A DNA stretch of 39,381 nucleotides from Gammaproteobacteria bacterium (GTDB taxonomy: Bacteria; Pseudomonadota; Gammaproteobacteria; Pseudomonadales; Pseudohongiellaceae), in NCBI GenBank assembly GCA_030752195.1, contig JASMER010000002.1:1-39381 (forward strand). Direction: 5' to 3'. The notes under the pieces were generated by a model. That model worked only from the letters and a program-made list of their open reading frames with translations, did not search any database and was not told the origin of the DNA. Shown here piece after piece: positions 18,416-28,042 of this stretch. The stretch's first letter is position 1; each line of letters opens with the position of its first letter. The translations under genes were made by a program, and so were the position numbers.

Positions 18416-19645
18416 TCAGTCCGACAGGATGAAGTCATAGTCAATGGCTTCGCCGAGATCGATTCGACGATGGTCACCAGGCATTGGGTACTTTAACCCC
18501 GTTGCACAGTTAAACAGCACCACCTTTTCATCTGCTTTAATTCTGCCCGAGCCAAGCTCCTGTCTGAGCGCTGCCAGAGTCGCCGCACCCTCCGGACAAA
18601 GCAGCACGCCCTCAGTCCGCGCGCAGTGCTGGTGCGCATCGCGAATGGCCTCGTCGGAAACAGCAACAGCGAACCCTCCGCTTTCGCGAACGGCCTCGAG
18701 AATCAGAAAATCTCCAATCGCGGCCGGTACGCGAATGCCCGCCGCAATGGTTTGCGCATCGGGCCACGGATCGGCAAGTTTGGCTCCGTCGTCATAGGCC
18801 TTCACAATTGGCGCACAGCCCTCAGCCTGTACCGCCACCATGCGAGGCCGCTTGGAGCCGATCCAATCGATTGCCTCGAGCTCATTGAAAGCCTTCCACA
18901 TTCCAATCAAACCGGTTCCACCTCCGGTTGGATACAAAATGACATCTGGCAATTCCCAATCGAGCTGCTCAGCCAATTCCAGACCCATGGTCTTCTTGCC
19001 TTCAATCCGATAAGGCTCTTTCAGGGTAGAGACATCGAACCAGCCAACAGTGTCTTTGCCTTCGCCAACAATGCGACCACAATCATTGATAAAGCCGTTA
19101 GCAAGAAATGTTTTGGCACCCTGAAAAGCAATTTCTTCAACGTTGACTGTGGGCGTATCTTCAGGACAGAACACATAAGTTTCGATACCCGCCCGCGAGC
19201 AGTAGGCGGCCAGCGCGGCCCCCGCATTGCCATTAGTTGGCATGGCCATGACCCTTACACCCAGCTCCTTCGCCATGGAGACTGCCATGGTGAGCCCGCG
19301 AGCCTTGAAAGAGCCAGTTGGCAAACGCCCTTCATCCTTTATCAGGATTTCGCCGCACTGATACTCCCGCTGTATTTTGATTGCCGGCAGCAGCGGGGTC
19401 ATTAATTCGCCCAGGCGCACCACGTTTTGCGAGTGACGCACGGGCAAAAACTCACGATAGCGCCATAATTCGGGCAGGCGGGATTTCAGGTCCTGCTTTG
19501 TCAATGCTTTCCCAAGCCCGTCAAGGTCATAACGGACAAGCAGGGGCTTACCGGCATCTGAGAGCCCGTGCAGCTGATCCGCCGGGTAATGCTTACCGGT
19601 TTCGCTACACTCGAGATGGGTGACGAAAGTCGGAAATTCTTCCAT
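18416..19645 (-). CDS. thrC: Threonine synthase (PLP-dependent)
   Basis: THLECSETGKHYPADQLHGLSDAGKPLLVRYDL; PLP-Lys context LPTGSFKARGLTMAVSMAKELG; YPTGGGTGLIGMWKAF. Confidence 0.82.
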   Translation of the reverse strand: MEEFPTFVTHLECSETGKHYPADQLHGLSDAGKPLLVRYDLDGLGKALTKQDLKSRLPELWRYREFLPVRHSQNVVRLGELMTPLLPAIKIQREYQCGEILIKDEGRLPTGSFKARGLTMAVSMAKELGVRVMAMPTNGNAGAALAAYCSRAGIETYVFCPEDTPTVNVEEIAFQGAKTFLANGFINDCGRIVGEGKDTVGWFDVSTLKEPYRIEGKKTMGLELAEQLDWELPDVILYPTGGGTGLIGMWKAFNELEAIDWIGSKRPRMVAVQAEGCAPIVKAYDDGAKLADPWPDAQTIAAGIRVPAAIGDFLILEAVRESGGFAVAVSDEAIRDAHQHCARTEGVLLCPEGAATLAALRQELGSGRIKADEKVVLFNCATGLKYPMPGDHRRIDLGEAIDYDFILSD

Positions 19646-19698
19646 GTAAGTCGCTCCCCCGTCGCAAAATGTTACGACATTACTGCCCGTAGGGGCTC

Positions 19699-21030
19699 TT
19701 ATTCGACTTGATTCTGATACTTGTCACGAAAGCGCTCATAAAGCTGCTGCTGAGTGCCATTCAAATCTATATCCCGACCCTGAATAAAAGCCCCAATTAC
19801 CTTGCTAGTACGCATATCCAGCGCATCTCCCTCCGAAATGAAAAGCGTTGCATCCTTCCCAACCTCAAGTGTACCTATGCGTTCTTGAATGCCGAGAATC
19901 TCCGCGTTTATCCGAGTTACCATAGCCAGTGCAGTCTCTCGCTCAACCCCGTAGGCTGCTGCTGTACCGGCAAAGAAAGGCAAGTTGCGCTGGCGATCAA
20001 TTGAGGTTGCACCTCCGCCAATTCCCACTTTGATACCAGCATCGTGCAACAGAAACGGCGTCTTAAACGGCATATCCACATCATTCCATTCGCGCAGCGG
20101 AAGTTCATGAATACGCTCGTAGATAACCGGAATTTTCTCAGCCAACAAAAAGTCGAGCACCAGGACTGCTTCTGCACCTCCAATCAACACAATATCCCGC
20201 ACACCATAACTACGTGCGAATCGAACCGCGCTTATTATTTCTTTTGCTTCGTCAGCATGGATAAAAAGCTTGGCGTTTCCGCTAAACGCAGGCTGCAGGG
20301 CCTGAAGGTTTAGATTGAGCGGCTCACCTGTGTAAGTTGCTGCATCCTGAAACAGCGAGTGCAAAAGCTGCGTCTGGCCCTGGTAATTTTCGTTAACAAC
20401 TCGCTCAAACTGACCAGATTCAGGATTTCGGCGCCGACGCTTCATACCAGGCCAGTGAAGGTGAAGCCCTACATCTTCGGAAAGCAAAGCATCCTCCCAG
20501 TTCCAGCCATCTAGTTTAAACACTGAAGATGAGCCTGATAGCAGGCCGCCCTGGGGCGCAACCTGCGCGGTTAGGATCCCGTTAAAGCGATTAGTAGGAA
20601 TGATTTCAGAATCTGTGTTGTAGGCGATCGCTGAACGCACGCTTGCATTGATATCACCCTCCTCCACTACGTCCTGTGTCGCTCTCACGCTGTTAACCTC
20701 GACCAATCCCAGCGACGTATTAGGCAGAATCAATCCCGGATAGACATGCCGACCCTGCAGATCGAAAACCTCATGATTCTGGAGATCAATGGCGTCGTCG
20801 GCACTGCCAACCTCAGTAATGATGCCTTCATCAAAAGTGATCACACCATCTCCGATGATGTTGCCATTTCCGTCATGAATCACTGCGCCAGTCAGAGCAA
20901 TTGGTCCTTCCTGATCCGGCGCAGGCGTGGGAACAATACCAAATGAAGAACCGAACCAAAGTACGGCTAAAAGACAGCAGTAGCCCAACCAGTTGCGATA
21001 CACCCTTTTAGCCAAATCAATATATTTCAT
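19699..21030 (-). CDS. Amidohydrolase-like protein (imidazolonepropionase-like), HxH motif not retained
   Basis: FDLQGRHVYPGLILPNTSLGLVEVNSVRATQDV, GIGGGATSIDRQRNLPFFAGTAAAYGVERETALAMVTRINAEILGIQERIGTLEVGKDATLFI. Confidence 0.8.
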   Translation of the reverse strand: MKYIDLAKRVYRNWLGYCCLLAVLWFGSSFGIVPTPAPDQEGPIALTGAVIHDGNGNIIGDGVITFDEGIITEVGSADDAIDLQNHEVFDLQGRHVYPGLILPNTSLGLVEVNSVRATQDVVEEGDINASVRSAIAYNTDSEIIPTNRFNGILTAQVAPQGGLLSGSSSVFKLDGWNWEDALLSEDVGLHLHWPGMKRRRRNPESGQFERVVNENYQGQTQLLHSLFQDAATYTGEPLNLNLQALQPAFSGNAKLFIHADEAKEIISAVRFARSYGVRDIVLIGGAEAVLVLDFLLAEKIPVIYERIHELPLREWNDVDMPFKTPFLLHDAGIKVGIGGGATSIDRQRNLPFFAGTAAAYGVERETALAMVTRINAEILGIQERIGTLEVGKDATLFISEGDALDMRTSKVIGAFIQGRDIDLNGTQQQLYERFRDKYQNQVE

Positions 21031-23963
21031 CAGTTGGCTTCTCCTTTGGTTATCTTGGCAATAATCCTTGCGCGCTCGGCGGCGATGCGAGCTCTGAGTA
21101 GAGCGTCCTCCTTTTTATCGTAATACGGGGTCCCCTCTATCCAGGTCGTCTCTGCAGATGCGTAAATTGATAGCGGGTGATCCGACCATAGGACAAGGTC
21201 CGCATCCTTTCCCTCCCGGATACTACCCATACGATCTTCGAGATGCAGAAGTATCGCCGGATTTAAGGTGACCATCTTTAACGCATCAATCTCGCTCACT
21301 TCTCCGTATTTCACGGCTTTCGCAGCCTCCTGGTTCAGACGCCGTGACATTTCTGCGTCGTCGGAATTCAGTGCTACGATAACTCCAGCTTGCTGCATTA
21401 AAGCGGCGTTGTAGGGTATCGCGTAGCGCACTTCCCATTTGTAGCCCCACCAGTCGGCAAATGTGGAACCGCCGGCGCCATGGGCCGCCATTTTGTCCGC
21501 AACCTTGTACCCTTCTAGGATGTGAGTGAAAGTATTTATATTGAAGCCAAAGCTATCGGCAACATTCATTAACATGTTGATTTCCGACTGAACGTAAGAA
21601 TGGCTGGTGACAAACCGTTCGCTATTCAGGACCTCCAGCATGGCCTCGTCGACCAGATCTCGCCTGGGCGGTAAGGCATTGCGCTGCTGCGCGCGCGACA
21701 GATTTCGATAATCCTCCCACGTCTTTCCGTACTCCTGAGCCTGACTGAACGCGTTTACGAAAACTTGCTCCACGCCCATTCGGGTTTGCGGATACCGGAA
21801 TGAGAACGGATTGCGAGATCGTTTTACGTTTTCTCCCAATGCGAATTTGATGAACTCCGCGGCATCTTCAATCAGCAGCCCTTTTGCGGTCTCGCCCCAC
21901 CGCATCTTGATGATTGCAGACTGCCCGCCGATGGGATTCGCCGAGCCATGCAGTAATTGTGCTGCCACTACGCCGCCGGCCAGATTTCGGTAAATGTTGA
22001 TGTTCTCCGAGTCGACCACATCCTTCATGCGAACCATGCTGGAGTTAGTCTGACCCTCATTGATGTTGAACAGGGCAATATGGGAATGCTCATCAATAAT
22101 GCCGGGGGTGAGATGTTTACCGGCACCGTCAATCATCTCGACTCCCGTGGCAGACAGGTTGTCGCCCACCTCAGCTATGCGGCCATCTCTGACGAGCACA
22201 TCGGTGTTAACAATTCCCTCGGCCTCGTTGGTCCAGACGGTCGCACCCCGAACCAAGAAGTCCTGCTGCCTGGGAAGCGTTTCCCTGCCATAAGCGGTGA
22301 ACGGATACAACACAACTGCTGGCAGATCCGCTGCAACCTGTGCATTACCCGGCGAACTGGCTGAATCCGGCACGCCGCGCTGGCCAAGAGACCAGCTCAC
22401 CAGCTCCCCGGCCGGGGTGTAGGCATTACCCTGCCAACCCTGCTCAGTCGACCAGCCTGTCAGGCGCAGCTGATTCCCTTCCTCATCGTATACAAAACTC
22501 AGGGTAATCAGATCCGGGCCCAGCTCCAGATTGACCGGTCGGGTCTGGTCACCCGGCAACAGCAGCTCTGCACTGGGCTCGGTACCCTCAACAGTCAGAG
22601 AGAGTTCATAGGTTTCAGAGCCTACGTTCAGCTGGTAAAGACCGGCCCGGCTGTCGAAATCTTCGTTGAGCAGGTAGCGCTCGCCCGCTATCCAGTTTTC
22701 CAGAAGTACCGTCCCTTCACCCAGTAGCGGCCCGTTCGTAATCAGAAAATTCGCCAGTGCGTTTTCCCGCAGAGACCCGATCTGATCGGATGCGCCGAGC
22801 ATCGCCGCCGGTACGCTGGTCAGCGCATTGATGGCGTCAGCCTCGGACAGACCGCTGGCCACGGCCTCTCTCAAATCGGACCAGAAGCCAGGATCGGCAC
22901 CACTGGTCAACGCAAACTCTATATCGGCTTCGACGAGCAGGCGCGCGTTAAACGGTGCCAGTTCCCAATGCTTGAGCGCGTCCAGAGAGACATCTTCCGC
23001 AGCAATTGGATCAGTCACCTCAGGCGCTTCCGGGAAATTGAGGGGCACGATCAGAGAGGCATCGGTTGCGGCAATCAGATCGGCGCGTTTGTAGCTGTCT
23101 CCGGCCGTTTTCAGGATGTACTGGGTATCGAATTCATCCCCAACTTTGTCTGCAGTCAGCGCCTGCTGCCAGTTTTCTACTTCCATAATCTGGGGCAGTG
23201 ATTGCGTCGCCTGCCACGCTTCAAGCGTGTCATCAGTAAACGGCCGCGGCTGCTGCTGCGTGAACCAGGCAGCATCCAGGAAAGTCTGCCTGATCAGGGC
23301 AAATGAGCCCATCAGGGAGGTTGGCATTGATTGAGTCGAACTGCCCTTATCTAGTGAATAATGCGCTGCCACGTCAGGCAGGATAATGGCCTCATTTGCA
23401 TTCTGGTCACCCAGCGTGATCAGCGCAGACGTGCCGCGGGCAATACCGTCCGCGCGATGGCTGAGCACCGTGGAAAACCCCAGTTCTCGAAAGTTGCGCA
23501 CGGCGTTCTCATTGGTGCGGTAGGAGGTGCTGGCGCGGAAGTTGGCGCGAATCGCATCGTTGGCATTGAGCGCACCGTTGGAGGGAAACAGATTTTCAGC
23601 AGCACCATTGTTGTCGATTGACTCCAGTTCAGGCATCCCCAAATCGGTGTAAATGTCAATCAGACCGGGATACAGGTACTTTCCGTCCAGATCAATTGCA
23701 AAAAAGCCGTCAGGAACCCGGTCATTGTCCTGCACTGAGACAATGCGCCCGTTCCTGATTAACAGGCTGCCGTTGCGGTAACTGCCGTCTGACTGATAGA
23801 GCTGAGCGTTCGTCAGCGCGTAAGCACCGGCGCGATTGTCGGCAATGCCGTTTGGCGTCGAGGTTTCCTGAGCCGCGGACTGAACTGTGAGACTGCTCAG
23901 CAGTGTCACAGTGGCTACAACAAAACCAATCTGAAACGCCAAAATGCGGAGAATTCTCGTCAT
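21030..23963 (-). CDS. Large secreted amidohydrolase with two amidohydrolase-like halves
   Basis: N-half GKYLYPGLIDIYTDLG; C-half GKHLTPGIIDEHSHIALFNINEGQ, VTSHSYVQSEI, NTFTHILEGYKVADKM, ALNSDDAEMSRRLNQEAAKAVKYG; TGATG stop/start overlap with downstream gene. Confidence 0.88.
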   Translation of the reverse strand: MTRILRILAFQIGFVVATVTLLSSLTVQSAAQETSTPNGIADNRAGAYALTNAQLYQSDGSYRNGSLLIRNGRIVSVQDNDRVPDGFFAIDLDGKYLYPGLIDIYTDLGMPELESIDNNGAAENLFPSNGALNANDAIRANFRASTSYRTNENAVRNFRELGFSTVLSHRADGIARGTSALITLGDQNANEAIILPDVAAHYSLDKGSSTQSMPTSLMGSFALIRQTFLDAAWFTQQQPRPFTDDTLEAWQATQSLPQIMEVENWQQALTADKVGDEFDTQYILKTAGDSYKRADLIAATDASLIVPLNFPEAPEVTDPIAAEDVSLDALKHWELAPFNARLLVEADIEFALTSGADPGFWSDLREAVASGLSEADAINALTSVPAAMLGASDQIGSLRENALANFLITNGPLLGEGTVLLENWIAGERYLLNEDFDSRAGLYQLNVGSETYELSLTVEGTEPSAELLLPGDQTRPVNLELGPDLITLSFVYDEEGNQLRLTGWSTEQGWQGNAYTPAGELVSWSLGQRGVPDSASSPGNAQVAADLPAVVLYPFTAYGRETLPRQQDFLVRGATVWTNEAEGIVNTDVLVRDGRIAEVGDNLSATGVEMIDGAGKHLTPGIIDEHSHIALFNINEGQTNSSMVRMKDVVDSENINIYRNLAGGVVAAQLLHGSANPIGGQSAIIKMRWGETAKGLLIEDAAEFIKFALGENVKRSRNPFSFRYPQTRMGVEQVFVNAFSQAQEYGKTWEDYRNLSRAQQRNALPPRRDLVDEAMLEVLNSERFVTSHSYVQSEINMLMNVADSFGFNINTFTHILEGYKVADKMAAHGAGGSTFADWWGYKWEVRYAIPYNAALMQQAGVIVALNSDDAEMSRRLNQEAAKAVKYGEVSEIDALKMVTLNPAILLHLEDRMGSIREGKDADLVLWSDHPLSIYASAETTWIEGTPYYDKKEDALLRARIAAERARIIAKITKGEAN

Positions 23964-24213
23964 GGGTCAACCTCCTGCTCTTAACCTGCGTATGACTCTG
24001 GTAGCCGCGCAATCTGATAAAGCGGCAGTGTATCGTTATCAAAGACCATTGATAAAGCGAGCCCGTTGATAAAGTGAACGCTTTGACAAGGTCAAGTAAT
24101 CAGTGTCTATGAACAGTCAGCAATGCGGGGGTTCGGGGAGCACCTGGGCCAACTATCCCGGGGATTTTGGGTATACTTCCGCCTCGCTCGACAAATGATG
24201 ATTGGAGAAAGAC

Positions 24214-26331
24214 ATGTCTTCGCCTATAAAAGTATTAGCAGCCACCTTCTGTGTATTACTGGTTTCCTGCGGCTCTGAAGACGCACCCACCCAGGAGGCC
24301 AGTCCTCAAGTCGCCGCTGTTTCGCGACAAAGCGCCGGCTCTGACGGCGAGCCCGAGAATGCCGGACCCGAACTTGGCAGCTTTGGCGTAGACCTGAGCC
24401 ATCAGGATCCGGACATTCGCCCCGGGGATGACTTTTTCCGCTACGCCAATGGCAAATGGCTGGAAAGCTTTGAGCTGCCGACCAGCCGCAGCAACTACGG
24501 GTCTTTTACGGTACTTAGTGACCGGTCCGATCAGCGTGTTCGCACAATTATCGACGATCTTTCTTCCAGGGAGCCGGCCATGGGCACGATTGAGCAGAAG
24601 ATCAGCGACTACTATAAAAGCTACATGGATGTCGAAACCCTGAATGAGCTGGGGATCAGTCCCCTGCTGCCGGGTCTGACCACGCTCGATCAGATTGAGA
24701 CTCGCGAACAGCTCATCGCCGCCTTCGGTCGAGCTCAGATTGACAATACTGCCAGCCCTTTTGGCTTTTATATAAGCGCTGACCGCTCCGATGCAGACCG
24801 CCATCAGCTCAACCTGTCGGTCGGTGGTCTGGGATTGCCTGATCGTGACTATTACCTTGAAGACACCGAAGAATTCATCACAGTTCGTGAGGAGTATGTT
24901 GCACATATCACCCGGATTCTGGATTTCGCCGGCATTGAAGATAGCGACACCAAGGCTGCAGCGATACTGGCACTCGAAACGCGGATTGCGGAGCATACCT
25001 GGCCACGGTCCCAGCGACGCAATCGCGATCTCACCTACAATCCGATGTCCTATGAGGATTTCAAGGCCGAGTATGCCGGCCTTGACTGGGAAAGCTATTT
25101 CGCCGCGGCAGGCATAGAGAATCTTACTGATCTCAACGTGTCCTACCCAAGCGCCATGTCTCCCATAATTGAGCTTGTTGCCTCACGACCCGTGGGAGAG
25201 TGGAAGAGCTTCATGACCTACCGCTTTATCGTCGACAGCGCGAACGTACTCTCAGAGGAGATTGATCAAGAGGCATTCCATTTCTACTCGACTGTTCTCA
25301 ATGGCGTGCCTGAGCAGCGCGAACGCTGGGAGCGAGGCGTGATGAGGGTGGGCTCCCTGAGCAGCCTGGGCGAAGCAATCGGACAGGTTTACGTCCAGCG
25401 TCACTTTCCCGAATCAGCCAAGGCACAGATGGATGAGCTGGTGGAGAATCTGCGTGCGGCGCTGCGTCAGAGCATCGAACAGAACGACTGGATGAGTGCA
25501 GATACCAAAGAGGAAGCCTATAAAAAACTGGAAGCCTTCAGACCGAAAATCGCCTATCCAGATGAATGGAAGGATTTTTCGTCCATCGCTATCAGCAAGG
25601 ACAATCTGTTTCAGAACGCGCAGAACATCCGACTGTTCAACTATGAGGATGAAATTGGCCGGCTGGGTCAGCCGACTGACCGCGAGGAATGGGGCATGAC
25701 GCCACAAACAGTTAATGCCTATTACAACCCCTCTTTCAATGAGATTGTCTTTCCGGCCGGTATCCTGCAACCACCGTTCTTCGACCCTGCTGCTGACCTT
25801 GCAGTCAACTATGGCGGAATCGGAGCAGTAATTGGCCACGAGATGGGCCATGGGTTCGATGACCAGGGCTCTAAATCGGATTGGCGTGGAGTCCAGCGTA
25901 ACTGGTGGACCGCTGCTGACCGCGCCAACTTTGAATCACAAGCCGACGCCCTCGCTGAGCAATACGGCCAGTTCGAACCGGTGCCCGGCTACTTCATCGA
26001 CGGTCGATTTACCCTTGGCGAAAACATCGGCGACGTCGGAGGTCTGTCACTGGCATACCGAGCCTATAGAATGGCGCTCAATGGCGAGGAAGCGCCGGTG
26101 ATCGAAGGATTAACCGGCGACCAGCGTTTCTTTCTAGCGTGGGCCCAAGTCTGGCAGCGCAAGTACCGCGAGGATGCTCTCATCCAGCGGCTGACGACCG
26201 ATCCACATTCTCCGTCTGAGTTCAGAGTGAACGGCGTCGTGCGCAACTTCAATGAGTGGTATGAGGCTTTCAACGTACAAGCTGACGAAGCGCTGTACCT
26301 GCCGCCAGAGCAACGGATCAGGATCTGGTAG
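24214..26331 (+). CDS. M13 family metallopeptidase (PepO/neprilysin-like lipoprotein)
   Basis: Zinc motif VIGHEMGHGFDDQGSKSDW, NAYYNPSFNEIVFPAGILQPPFF, FTLGENIGDVGGLSLAYRAY; N-terminal lipobox LLVSC; ATG at 24214 with GGAG upstream. Confidence 0.93.
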   Translation: MSSPIKVLAATFCVLLVSCGSEDAPTQEASPQVAAVSRQSAGSDGEPENAGPELGSFGVDLSHQDPDIRPGDDFFRYANGKWLESFELPTSRSNYGSFTVLSDRSDQRVRTIIDDLSSREPAMGTIEQKISDYYKSYMDVETLNELGISPLLPGLTTLDQIETREQLIAAFGRAQIDNTASPFGFYISADRSDADRHQLNLSVGGLGLPDRDYYLEDTEEFITVREEYVAHITRILDFAGIEDSDTKAAAILALETRIAEHTWPRSQRRNRDLTYNPMSYEDFKAEYAGLDWESYFAAAGIENLTDLNVSYPSAMSPIIELVASRPVGEWKSFMTYRFIVDSANVLSEEIDQEAFHFYSTVLNGVPEQRERWERGVMRVGSLSSLGEAIGQVYVQRHFPESAKAQMDELVENLRAALRQSIEQNDWMSADTKEEAYKKLEAFRPKIAYPDEWKDFSSIAISKDNLFQNAQNIRLFNYEDEIGRLGQPTDREEWGMTPQTVNAYYNPSFNEIVFPAGILQPPFFDPAADLAVNYGGIGAVIGHEMGHGFDDQGSKSDWRGVQRNWWTAADRANFESQADALAEQYGQFEPVPGYFIDGRFTLGENIGDVGGLSLAYRAYRMALNGEEAPVIEGLTGDQRFFLAWAQVWQRKYREDALIQRLTTDPHSPSEFRVNGVVRNFNEWYEAFNVQADEALYLPPEQRIRIW

Positions 26332-26349
26332 ATCAATAAGCAAGAAAAG

Positions 26350-26374
26350 GGTAGCTTGTAGCTACCTTTTTTTT
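26350..26374 (+). terminator. Rho-independent terminator after M13 peptidase gene
   Basis: GGTAGC-TTGTA-GCTACC followed by a run of T. Confidence 0.8.
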
Positions 26375-26414
26375 GCACTCAAAAACCATAGCTGTTCAGG
26401 GGCATGCCAACACT

Positions 26415-28016
26415 ATGAAAATGATACTTCATTCACTGGCTTTTCTGGCGATCTCGACAGCTATGCTGCCCCTGTTTGCCGTCGCTCAGGAATCTTTTGA
26501 CCTACTGATCAAAAATGGACGCATCGTTGATGGCACAGGCACACCTTGGTACGAAGCTGACGTTGGGATAGTTGGAGACCGGATCACTCGCGTTGGCAAT
26601 CTTTCTGGGGCGACTGCCCCCCAGGTCATCGATGCAACGGGCTTGATCGTCGCACCGGGGTTTATAGATCCGCACACACACGCATTAAGAGGAATTTTCG
26701 ATGTCCCTAATGCCGAAAGCGCCCTTTTACAAGGAGTTACGACCCTTACCGAGGGGAACGATGGCTCGTCTCCCTACCCGATCGATAGACACTATGCTGA
26801 CATTCAAGATTTGCGAATAAGCCCTAACTGGGCGGTTTTCGTCGGTCAAGGCACCATCAGACAGAGGGTCATTGGTTTCGGGCTCAGAAAGGCCTCGCCT
26901 CAAGAAATGGATCGCATGAAGCAAATGGTGAGGGACGCCATGGAGCAGGGCGCGCTTGGTATCTCCACTGGGTTGTTTTACGTTCCAGGAAGCTTTACTT
27001 CAACAGAGGAAGTTATAGAACTATCCAAAGTGGCGGCTGAATATAACGGCATATATATATCTCACATTCGCGAGGAAGCCGCACAGCTTATCGACTCGGT
27101 CCAAGAAACAATTCGGATCGGAGAGGAAGCCGGGATTCCCGTGCAAATTACCCACCATAAAGTAATAGGGGTGGAAAACTGGGGCGCATCAATTGAAAGT
27201 TTGCGATTAGTTGATGAAGCACGTGCTCGCGGTGTCGACGTTACGATTGATCAGTATCCCTATACTGCCTCACAAACCAGCATTAATGCGCTGATCCCGC
27301 AATGGGCACAGGCCGGCGGCCGGGAAGAAATGCTGAACCGAATTAACAGCCCTGAAACCTATTCAACTATTAAAAGTGAAGTGATAGCGAAGATCTTGTA
27401 TGACCGCGGAGGCGGTGATCCAAAGAACGTTTTTATTTCTCGAAACAGCTGGGATCCCAACATGGCTGGCAAGAATTTGGCGGAATTAACCATGGAAGCT
27501 GGCATGGAGCCAACGCCGGAAAATGCAGCGGAGATAGTCTTCGACATCATACGCGGAGGTGGAGCAACCGCTGTTTACCACGCCATCGGACCAGAGGATG
27601 TTGATCGTATTATGCGCCATCCAGCTACCGCCATTGGGTCCGATGGGCCCGTCGGTGTGTTCGGTGAAGGCGCTCCCCACCCAAGACAGTATGGGACCTT
27701 TGCCCGGATTCTGGGGCACTATGTCAGAGAGCGCGGCGTCATCACACTGGAAGAGGCCGTTAAAAAAATGAGTAGCCAGTCTGCCCGAAGACTAGGTATT
27801 CACGATCGTGGACTCATTACCGAAGGCTACTTTGCCGATGTGGCAGTCTTTGATGCAGAGGAAATCATCGACCGCGCCAGCTTCGAACAACCCCATCAGT
27901 ATGCGACAGGGATGAAGTTTGTTCTGGTAAATGGAGAGGTGGTAGTGGAGAACGGAGCCCACACCGGTCGCAGGCCCGGACGGATTTTGCACGGGCCGGG
28001 TTTCACCGTCAGGTAA
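26415..28016 (+). CDS. D-aminoacylase / N-acyl-D-amino-acid deacylase family amidohydrolase, secreted
   Basis: DLLIKNGRIVDGTGTPWYEADVGIVGDRI, APGFIDPHTHALRGIFD, PVQITHHKVIG, PATAIGSDGPVGVFGEGAPHPRQYGTFARILGHYVRERGVITLEEAVKKMSSQSARRLGIHDRG; internal ATG start MKMILHSLAFLAIS. Confidence 0.92.
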   Translation: MKMILHSLAFLAISTAMLPLFAVAQESFDLLIKNGRIVDGTGTPWYEADVGIVGDRITRVGNLSGATAPQVIDATGLIVAPGFIDPHTHALRGIFDVPNAESALLQGVTTLTEGNDGSSPYPIDRHYADIQDLRISPNWAVFVGQGTIRQRVIGFGLRKASPQEMDRMKQMVRDAMEQGALGISTGLFYVPGSFTSTEEVIELSKVAAEYNGIYISHIREEAAQLIDSVQETIRIGEEAGIPVQITHHKVIGVENWGASIESLRLVDEARARGVDVTIDQYPYTASQTSINALIPQWAQAGGREEMLNRINSPETYSTIKSEVIAKILYDRGGGDPKNVFISRNSWDPNMAGKNLAELTMEAGMEPTPENAAEIVFDIIRGGGATAVYHAIGPEDVDRIMRHPATAIGSDGPVGVFGEGAPHPRQYGTFARILGHYVRERGVITLEEAVKKMSSQSARRLGIHDRGLITEGYFADVAVFDAEEIIDRASFEQPHQYATGMKFVLVNGEVVVENGAHTGRRPGRILHGPGFTVR

Positions 28017-28042
28017 AAACGCGCAGTCGACCTGTCGGCAGG

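Noticed and set aside
18626-19405. 259-aa plus-strand ORF
   Set aside because: Antisense to threonine synthase, no motif.
24256-24996. 246-aa minus-strand ORF
   Set aside because: Antisense to the M13 peptidase; sequence composition looks like a shadow frame.
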